Under the pieces are notes generated by a model. It was not told the origin of the DNA. It saw nothing but the letters and a program-made list of their open reading frames with translations, and did no database searches. 64,000 bases of DNA from Streptococcus thermophilus. GTDB lineage: Bacteria; Bacillota; Bacilli; Lactobacillales; Streptococcaceae. The stretch is taken from contig NZ_CP038020.1 in NCBI RefSeq assembly GCF_010120595.1, positions 1 through 64,000 on the forward strand, written 5' to 3'. Both the position numbers and the translations under genes were made by a program. Of the stretch, positions 58,054-64,000 are shown one piece after another (position 1 is the stretch's first letter; each line of letters opens with the position of its first letter).

Positions 58054-58182
58054 TCATGGATAAAATAAGGTAAAGCCTGCAAAATAAAATATAAGACCTA
58101 TCATCGTAAGAAAGAAGGCATGGCAGATAGCAAAAAATCGAGTTTTAACCGCTTCTTTTTCATTGGTTTCCTCCTCAGTCAA
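58054..58182 (-). CDS. 42-residue membrane peptide overlapping the recG end
   Basis: A TTG-started frame overlapping the last 8 bases of recG: LTEEETNEKEAVKTRFFAIC, then one hydrophobic segment (FFLTMIGLIFYFAGF). Coupled translation after recG is plausible; no separate ribosome site. The ATG frame beside it (MKKKRLKLDF) is only 20 residues. Could be chance. Confidence 0.4.
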   Translation of the reverse strand: MTEEETNEKEAVKTRFFAICHAFFLTMIGLIFYFAGFTLFYP

Positions 58183-60193
58183 ACTCAGCTTGGTTTCTCA
58201 AATGAGCTTCTAGCACCTGCCAATCAGGATTCTCACGCCAGTTAGGGTCAGAAACAATTTGACTGGCCACGCGCCTTGCTTCTTCTAGGATATTATAGTC
58301 TTCCACAATATCAGCCACCTGAAATTCAGGAATGCCTGACTGCCGCGTCCCGAAAATCTCTCCTGAGCCACGCATTTTAAGGTCCTCTTCTGCTAAAACA
58401 AAACCATCCGTAGTCTCACACATGGCCTGCATGCGTTTTTTACCGGTATCATTTTTAGGATTAGCCACCAAGACACAGTAAGACTGCTTGTCTCCACGCC
58501 CTACACGGCCTCGAAGCTGGTGAAGCTGGCTAAGTCCAAAACGATCCGCATCCATAATGACCATAACCGTAGCATTAGGTACGTTAACTCCAACTTCAAT
58601 AACTGTGGTTGATACTAAAATCTGAGATTTTTTGTCCTTAAAATCCTGCATAATTTGGTCTTTTTCATCATTTTTCATCCGACCATGCATCAGAGCCACC
58701 GTAGCTGAATCTCCAAAAAACTCTGTGAGTTCCTGATGAAGGGCAACAGCATTTTTCAAATCAAGAGCCTCAGACTCTTCAATCAAAGGAGAAATAAAAT
58801 AGACCTGAGCATCTTTTTCCAACTCACTCTTAATCCAAGTCAATACGGTGTCTAGTTGCTCATGTTTAACCCAACGGGTAATAATAGTCTTACGTCCAGC
58901 CGGCATCTGATCAATGATTGACACATCCATCTCCCCAAAGGCAGTGATTGCTAAGGTCCTAGGAATGGGTGTTGCTGTCATCATGAGGACATCAGGATTG
59001 TCTCCCTTCTCTCGGAAAATACGACGTTGATTAACTCCAAATCGGTGCTGTTCATCAGTAATCACCAACCCAAGTTTATGATAAATCACCGCATCCTGAA
59101 TCAGTGAGTGAGTTCCCACAATCATTTGAGCCTCCCCAGACTCAATTTTAGAAAGAGCTACTTTCTTATCTGCCATCTTCATCCCAGAAGTTAAGAGGAC
59201 TACCTTTAGCTCAGGAAAAAGTCCCTTCAAACTCTGATAATGCTGCTCTGCTAAGATTTCCGTCGGCACCATAAGGGCAGACTGCAATCCTGCCGTATAA
59301 GCCCCATACATGGCAAGACTAGCAATAACTGTCTTTCCTGAGCCCACGTCTCCCTGCAAGAGACGGTTCATGTGAGCCCCAGATTTCATATCAGCTAGGA
59401 TTTCTGATAAACTGCGCTCCTGGGCTTTGGTCAGAGGGAAAGGAAGGGTAGCAATCTTGGCTTTTATTTTTACCTCATCGTAAGAAATCGCTAGTCCATT
59501 GGTCTCTGATTTATTCTCAGCCTTTAGCACCTGTAAATTCATCTGGAAATAAAAGAGCTCCTCAAACTTAATCCTACGTAGGGCCTGCTTATATTCAGCC
59601 AAATCTTTAGGAAAATGCATGACACGCACAGCCTCTTGACGTCCCATGAGACGATACTTGTCCATCAGCACTTGGGGGAGACTTTCCTCCAACAAATTAA
59701 GGGCGCCACTGTCAAAAGCTACCTTTATAGCCTTTATCAGCTGGGCCTGACTAACACCCTGAGCCACATGGTAGACTGGCTGCATATCGTCCTCAACATG
59801 GGCCAAGACTTTCATACCAGTCACTGCAGACTTCTTACGGTCCCACTTACCAAAGATAGCCACTTCTGCCCCCACCTCAAACTTGTCCACAAGATAAGGC
59901 TGATTAAAGAAATTAATGGCAATCACAGCTTCACCCTGCTTTATTTTAAAGCTAAGACGATTACGTTTAAAGCCATAATACTGCACATTGGCCGGTGTTA
60001 CCACTGTTCCTGTAATGACGGCCTTTTCTCCATCCATCAGTTCAAAGATGGACTTACTCTTAAAATCTTCATATCGAAAAGGAAAATAAAGCAAGAGGTC
60101 CCCAACTGTGTGTAAATCTAATTTGGTAAATTTTTCAGCGGACTTAGGACCAAAGCCCTTCAAATCCGCAATTGGTGAATCTAGTTGAATCAT
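58175..60193 (-). CDS. recG: ATP-dependent DNA helicase RecG
   Basis: RecG remodels stalled replication forks and Holliday junctions. 672 residues: N-terminal wedge (OB-fold) domain, then helicase motifs GDVGSGKT, MVPTEILAEQH, DEQHRFG, TATPIPRT and QLRGRVGRG, and the TRG-type C-terminus. Follows alr at its usual place. Intact. Confidence 0.96.
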   Translation of the reverse strand: MIQLDSPIADLKGFGPKSAEKFTKLDLHTVGDLLLYFPFRYEDFKSKSIFELMDGEKAVITGTVVTPANVQYYGFKRNRLSFKIKQGEAVIAINFFNQPYLVDKFEVGAEVAIFGKWDRKKSAVTGMKVLAHVEDDMQPVYHVAQGVSQAQLIKAIKVAFDSGALNLLEESLPQVLMDKYRLMGRQEAVRVMHFPKDLAEYKQALRRIKFEELFYFQMNLQVLKAENKSETNGLAISYDEVKIKAKIATLPFPLTKAQERSLSEILADMKSGAHMNRLLQGDVGSGKTVIASLAMYGAYTAGLQSALMVPTEILAEQHYQSLKGLFPELKVVLLTSGMKMADKKVALSKIESGEAQMIVGTHSLIQDAVIYHKLGLVITDEQHRFGVNQRRIFREKGDNPDVLMMTATPIPRTLAITAFGEMDVSIIDQMPAGRKTIITRWVKHEQLDTVLTWIKSELEKDAQVYFISPLIEESEALDLKNAVALHQELTEFFGDSATVALMHGRMKNDEKDQIMQDFKDKKSQILVSTTVIEVGVNVPNATVMVIMDADRFGLSQLHQLRGRVGRGDKQSYCVLVANPKNDTGKKRMQAMCETTDGFVLAEEDLKMRGSGEIFGTRQSGIPEFQVADIVEDYNILEEARRVASQIVSDPNWRENPDWQVLEAHLRNQAEFD

Positions 60194-60286
60194 ATTCTAT
60201 ATCATTTCTATCGAGTTCTGTTCCTTGTAAAAGAGGAAGCCTTATCAGCTATTATAACACATGGAAATGATCTTCCCTAAAATCAA

Positions 60287-60318
60287 AAAATCCAGTATCA
60301 AACTGGATTTCCTTTTTT
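60287..60318. terminator. Terminator between alr and recG
   Basis: AAATCCAGT ATCAA ACTGGATTT CC TTTTTT, with A-run on the other side, so usable in both directions; ends the leftward run 62840-60322. Confidence 0.85.
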
Positions 60319-60321
60319 ATA

Positions 60322-61425
60322 TTAGTCATAGCTACGAGGTACACGATCACTAAGTAAACAAAGGACCTCGTAGTTGATTGTGCCACGCTTTTCAGCCACC
60401 TCTGTCGCAGTAATGCTCGCTCCTCCATTTTCACCCATAAGCGTAACTGGAGTTCCTAGTGGATAAACCTTAGGAAGGCGAACAGTGATCTGGTCCATAG
60501 ACACACGCCCAACAATAGGACAAAGTTGTCCATCCACAATAACATGGAAACCTTGTAAATCTCTAGTCCAACCATCCGCATAGCCAATCGGAAGCGTTCC
60601 AATAACTTCTTCAGCCGTAGTTGTATAGGTTGCACCGTAACCCACGTCTTGACCGGCTGGAAGGGTCTTAACATGAATAAGAGCTGTCTCTAAACTTAGG
60701 GCAGGTTGAATATTATAGGGAAGTTCCAAGACACTGCCACTAGGATTGAGACCATAGATGACAACACCCAGACGTACCGTATTAAAGACGGTTGCTGCAT
60801 GCCAAATACTTGTCGCTGAGTTGCTAGCGTGCACCAAGCGAGGTCTATCAGTCAAGTTATCCACCAAATCGGTGAAGAAAGATAATTGACGCTTAAATTT
60901 ACTATCATCTGCTTCATCAGCTGTTGCAAAATGAGTAAAAATACCTTCGACATCAGCACCAAGAGCCTTCAGACCAGCAATCAAGTTATCTGCGTCCTTT
61001 AGGTTACGTACCCCAATACGACCCATACCTGAATCAACCTTAATATGACAGGTCAAACCTATCAAATCAAGCCCTTGTTTCTGAGCCAGTGCCAACCACT
61101 CAAGTGAGGCCACCGTCAGACTAATGTTTTCTTGAATAGCCAAGGGAACACCATCTGGCAAGACTACTCCCAAAATAAGTATCGGTTGCTCTATGCCAGC
61201 TTGACGAAGTTCAAGCGCCTCATCTAGGTTAGAAACACAAAAACCATCCACCTGCTTAGACACATGTTTAGCCACTTCAACAGCGCCATGACCATAAGCA
61301 TTGGCCTTTACAACTGCAAAAGTCTGCACCTGTTTAGGAATATGACTAACCACTTGTTCAATATTTTCTGAAATTGCTGACAGATCAACCTTTGCCAAGG
61401 TTGGTCGATGTAAACTCGCAATCAT
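60322..61425 (-). CDS. alr: Alanine racemase
   Basis: Makes D-alanine for peptidoglycan and teichoic acids; PLP-dependent. 367 residues with the PLP lysine Lys40 in [18 protein letters not shown], and the C-terminal tyrosine region SMDQITV. Twenty bases after acpS. Intact. Confidence 0.96.
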   Translation of the reverse strand: MIASLHRPTLAKVDLSAISENIEQVVSHIPKQVQTFAVVKANAYGHGAVEVAKHVSKQVDGFCVSNLDEALELRQAGIEQPILILGVVLPDGVPLAIQENISLTVASLEWLALAQKQGLDLIGLTCHIKVDSGMGRIGVRNLKDADNLIAGLKALGADVEGIFTHFATADEADDSKFKRQLSFFTDLVDNLTDRPRLVHASNSATSIWHAATVFNTVRLGVVIYGLNPSGSVLELPYNIQPALSLETALIHVKTLPAGQDVGYGATYTTTAEEVIGTLPIGYADGWTRDLQGFHVIVDGQLCPIVGRVSMDQITVRLPKVYPLGTPVTLMGENGGASITATEVAEKRGTINYEVLCLLSDRVPRSYD

Positions 61426-61445
61426 AAGCTATCCTCTTCCAACAC

Positions 61446-61805
61446 CTATCTCTTGTTTTTTTCTAAAATGACACTTGCCTGAACAAAATCACCACTATGA
61501 GAAATGGAGATAAAGACATTTCCTTCAAAAGGCGACTGAGTAACCACGGGAGCTCCCTTATCATTATTTAGAATTTCAATATCCTTAAAACCGACTGCTC
61601 CGATTCCAGTACCCCAGGCCTTTGAAAAAGCTTCCTTCCCCGCCCAACGGCCTGCCAGAAACGACATCTGACGCTCTCCAGAAAGGGACTCGAAACGCTC
61701 CCATTCTTTTGGTGTCAGTACTTTCTTTGCAAAACGTGGGTTTCGGTCATAGGCCTTTTTAACTGCTGAAATTTCCTGCAAGTCTATACCATGTCCAAAA
61801 ATCAT
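61446..61805 (-). CDS. acpS: Holo-[acyl-carrier-protein] synthase
   Basis: Transfers 4'-phosphopantetheine from CoA to the acyl carrier protein. 119 residues with the metal-binding GHGIDLQEI near the start and [14 protein letters not shown], the two family signatures. Three bases after the DAHP synthase gene at 61809. Confidence 0.95.
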   Translation of the reverse strand: MIFGHGIDLQEISAVKKAYDRNPRFAKKVLTPKEWERFESLSGERQMSFLAGRWAGKEAFSKAWGTGIGAVGFKDIEILNNDKGAPVVTQSPFEGNVFISISHSGDFVQASVILEKNKR

Positions 61806-61808
61806 AAA

Positions 61809-62840
61809 CTATTTTGAAAGGGTAGTATGGATTTCACGAATAAGGTTAACCGTTTTTTCCCAACCGAGGCATGGATCTGTGATTGATTTTCCATAAACTT
61901 CAGGTGTATCTTGACGACCATCTTCAAGATAAGATTCAATCATAAAGCCACGCACAGTATCTGCAATACGCTTATCCCACTCACGGTTAAGAAGAACTTC
62001 ACGCACAATACGGATTTGCTCCATGAAGTTTTTACCAGAGTTATCATGATTTGTATCAACAAGAATAAATGGATTTTCTAAACCAAATTCACTATATTTA
62101 TCCAAAGCCTTAACTAAGTCCTCGTAGTGGTAGTTAACCTCGTTTTGACCATATTCGTTACTAGAACCACGTAAAATAGCATGTGCTAATGGATTACCGT
62201 CTGTTTTCACTTCATGGCCATTGTAGATAAACTCTTGCTCATTGTGAGCAGCATAGATAGCATTGAACATGACATTAAGATTTCCAGAAGTTGGATTTTT
62301 CAACCCCGTTGGAACATCAAGCCCCGAAGCCACAAAACGATGTTCTTGATCTTCAACTGATCGAGCACCAATAGCATGGTAACTTAACAAATCTTCAAAA
62401 TAGATCAGATTTGTCGGATATAGCATCTCATCAGCAAGCGGAAGTCCGGTTTCCCTAATAATGCGAGATTGTAGACGACGCACTGCCTTAATACCTGTTA
62501 TAAGATCAGTAGCTCCTTCTGCATCAGGTTGGTGAACAAGTCCTTTATAACCATCACCATTTGTGCGTGGTTTAGCCGTATAAACACGCATAACAATGAA
62601 AATCTTATCCTTGACTTCCTCTTGCAACTTAGATAGGCGATGAGCATAGTCAAGTACAGCTTTTTCATTATCTGACGAACATGGTCCAATAACTAAGAGA
62701 AGACGATCATCCTCACCTTTAATTATCTTAGCTAAGGCACTATCATTAACCTGTTTTTTCGCCAAGTCATCTCCTGTAAGAGCATGTGCTTTTCTTACTT
62801 CTGCTGTATCAATTAATGAACTAATTTTATGAATTCCCAT
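61809..62840 (-). CDS. aroG: 3-deoxy-7-phosphoheptulonate synthase (DAHP synthase), paralogue 1
   Basis: Condenses phosphoenolpyruvate and erythrose 4-phosphate, the entry to aromatic amino acid synthesis. 343 residues of the AroFGH (type I) family: VIGPCSSDN, RVYTAKPRTNGDGYKG, KNPTSGNLNVM and DTNHDNSGKN are present. Strongly similar along its length to the next gene upstream, but clearly diverged (for example in the first 25 residues), so the pair is an old duplication. The two may answer to different aromatic end products, which I cannot tell from sequence. Confidence 0.93.
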   Translation of the reverse strand: MGIHKISSLIDTAEVRKAHALTGDDLAKKQVNDSALAKIIKGEDDRLLLVIGPCSSDNEKAVLDYAHRLSKLQEEVKDKIFIVMRVYTAKPRTNGDGYKGLVHQPDAEGATDLITGIKAVRRLQSRIIRETGLPLADEMLYPTNLIYFEDLLSYHAIGARSVEDQEHRFVASGLDVPTGLKNPTSGNLNVMFNAIYAAHNEQEFIYNGHEVKTDGNPLAHAILRGSSNEYGQNEVNYHYEDLVKALDKYSEFGLENPFILVDTNHDNSGKNFMEQIRIVREVLLNREWDKRIADTVRGFMIESYLEDGRQDTPEVYGKSITDPCLGWEKTVNLIREIHTTLSK

Positions 62841-62875
62841 TTCCCTATTCTCTACTTCCTATTTTAGATAAAGAG

Positions 62876-62907
62876 TCGAGCCGTTTGGAAGATCCCAAAA
62901 CGGCTCA
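62876..62907 (-). terminator. Hairpin between the two DAHP synthase genes
   Basis: Minus strand GAGCCGTTTT GGGATCTTCC AAACGGCTC, with a weak T-rich tail (GACTCTTTAT). It may reduce read-through rather than stop it. Confidence 0.65.
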
Positions 62908-62937
62908 ATTCTTTACATTCAGACTGTTTTCAAATTA

Positions 62938-63969
62938 TTATTTTGAAAGTGTTGCGTGAATTTCACGAATCAATTGCTCAGTATTATCCCAACCAAGACA
63001 TGGGTCAGTAATTGATTTTCCATAAACTTCTGGTGTGTCCTGACGACCATCTTCAAGATAAGACTCGATCATAAATCCACGTGCAAACTTATTGATTTTT
63101 TCATTCCAATCACGGTTAATCAAGGTCTGACGTACAATACGTACTTGCTCCAAGTAACGTTTACCAGAATTATCGTGGTTCGTATCAATCACGATAAATG
63201 GATTTTGAAGTCCCATCTTTTCATAGGTGTTAATAGTATCAAGGATATCATCATAGTAGAAATTAGGAATATTCTTCCCGTATTCATTTGTTGATCCACG
63301 AAGGATAGCGTGTGCTAACGGATTTCCAGATGTCTGAACTTCTTCACCGTTAAAGAGGAAGTCTTGTTTGTTTTGTGCAGCATAGATACCATTAAACATA
63401 ATGTTAAGGTTACCTGATGTTGGATTTTTCATTCCAGTTGGTACGTCAATACCCGACGCGACGAAACGGTGTTGTTGATCTTCTACAGAACGAGCACCGA
63501 TGGCAATGTAGGACACAAGGTCATCTACCAAAGGAAGGTTTTCCGGGTAAAGCATTTCGTCAGCAGTTGTGATACCAGTTTCTGTGATAACACGGTAGTG
63601 AAGATTACGTACAGCTTTGATACCATTAATTAGATTCGGTTTTCCTTCAGCATCAGGTTGGTGCACAAGCCCTTTATACCCATCACCGTTTGTACGAGGT
63701 TTAGCAGTATAAACACGCATAACCATAAATACTTTATCTTTCACTTCTTCTTGAAGTTTAGCCAAACGGTGTGCATAATCAAGAACTGCATCCTCATTAT
63801 CAGATGAACATGGACCAATCACCAAAAGTGTACGGTTGTCCTCACCCTTGATGATTGCCTCAAGCTCTTTATCACGAGCTTGCTTCTTGGCAAGGGCTTC
63901 TCCTGTCAATGTAGTTGATTCTTTAACTGCATCAAAATCAATTTTTTCACTTACTGCTTTAAAAACCAT
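62938..63969 (-). CDS. aroG: 3-deoxy-7-phosphoheptulonate synthase (DAHP synthase), paralogue 2
   Basis: Same 343-residue type I enzyme: VIGPCSSDNEDAVLDYAHRL, RTNGDGYKGLVHQPD, KNPTSGNLNIM, DTNHDNSGKRY. The catalytic-core blocks are the same as in paralogue 1. Starts MVFKAVSEKIDFD near the window end. First gene of the leftward run aroG-aroG-acpS-alr-recG. Confidence 0.93.
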   Translation of the reverse strand: MVFKAVSEKIDFDAVKESTTLTGEALAKKQARDKELEAIIKGEDNRTLLVIGPCSSDNEDAVLDYAHRLAKLQEEVKDKVFMVMRVYTAKPRTNGDGYKGLVHQPDAEGKPNLINGIKAVRNLHYRVITETGITTADEMLYPENLPLVDDLVSYIAIGARSVEDQQHRFVASGIDVPTGMKNPTSGNLNIMFNGIYAAQNKQDFLFNGEEVQTSGNPLAHAILRGSTNEYGKNIPNFYYDDILDTINTYEKMGLQNPFIVIDTNHDNSGKRYLEQVRIVRQTLINRDWNEKINKFARGFMIESYLEDGRQDTPEVYGKSITDPCLGWDNTEQLIREIHATLSK

Positions 63970-64000
63970 TATAATTACCTATTTCTTTTTATCTTAAACT

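Noticed and set aside
61809..63969. The two DAHP synthase genes as a recent duplication.
   Set aside because: They differ at many positions along the protein and are separated by a hairpin; an adjacent pair is usual in streptococci as far as I recall.
1..64000. CRISPR arrays, tRNA or rRNA genes, prophage genes.
   Set aside because: No regularly spaced repeats, cloverleaf-type sequences, rRNA stretches or phage structural genes seen anywhere in the window.

Overview
The window is low-GC Firmicute chromosome that reads as Streptococcus of the salivarius group, most likely S. thermophilus. Supporting signs are the divergent gla/pepX pair, a 755-residue PepX, a blp bacteriocin locus whose pheromone, transporter and thiol-oxidase genes match those I know from S. 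thermophilus, a decayed ISL3-family insertion sequence, and many fresh pseudogenes typical of the reductive evolution of that species. I saw no tRNA, rRNA or CRISPR array.

Layout. 1-911: 3' part of a broken ISL3-type transposase with its right inverted repeat. 929-4180: aquaporin/glycerol facilitator and X-prolyl dipeptidyl peptidase, divergent. 4260-5028: two small membrane proteins. 5350-19315: a complete-looking blp quorum-sensing bacteriocin locus. The regulators blpR-blpH read rightward. The pheromone/export operon blpA-blpB-blpC reads leftward. Six further leftward operons carry double-glycine peptides, small membrane (putative immunity) proteins, the secreted thioredoxin-like BlpG and an EntA-type immunity protein. 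All seven leftward operons start with a BlpR-type direct repeat (GGGAC...GGGAC), but one lineage of the locus has been duplicated, giving eight boxes in all. A 2.1-kb segment (8554-10631) is repeated at 11210-13269 with few changes, including an 18-bp repeat-number difference.

19316-24246: relics, a heterodimeric ABC exporter, and a decayed secreted protein. 24324-28158: vanZ-like, rlmN, yutD and a 5'-nucleotidase-like phosphoesterase in one leftward run. 28268-28783: a second, isolated bacteriocin-type module. 29007-34993: DEAD-box helicase, then the division/cell-wall block mraY-pbp2X-ftsL-rsmH. 35108-37626: mostly broken secreted or membrane genes. 37987-40042: proline synthesis (proBA). 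40178-43507: an EcsAB-like ABC transporter and a DUF554 protein. 43902-50865: rexAB. 51356-54864: a cluster of broken genes (LiaF-like, LytTR regulator, and two proteins sharing a W..xFE..xGR domain). 54982-57406: a HAD/MazG-like fusion and asparaginase. 57811-58182: two very small candidate genes. 58175-63969: recG, alr, acpS and two DAHP synthases.

How it works together. BlpC is exported and matured by BlpAB, sensed by BlpH, and phosphorylated BlpR should switch on all box-bearing operons. A second input is suggested: palindromes of the ComR-box type (GACA-N4-TGTC, T-tract, TATAAT) sit inside both copies of the duplicated segment and in front of a leader relic at 20003, and a degenerate version precedes the isolated module at 28.7 kb. 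The most interesting elements are these competence-type promoters, two paralogous two-cysteine double-glycine peptides that end two of the operons, two peptides with an altered processing site (GQ and GE instead of GG), and a 25-residue ORF with a strong ribosome site at 57811.
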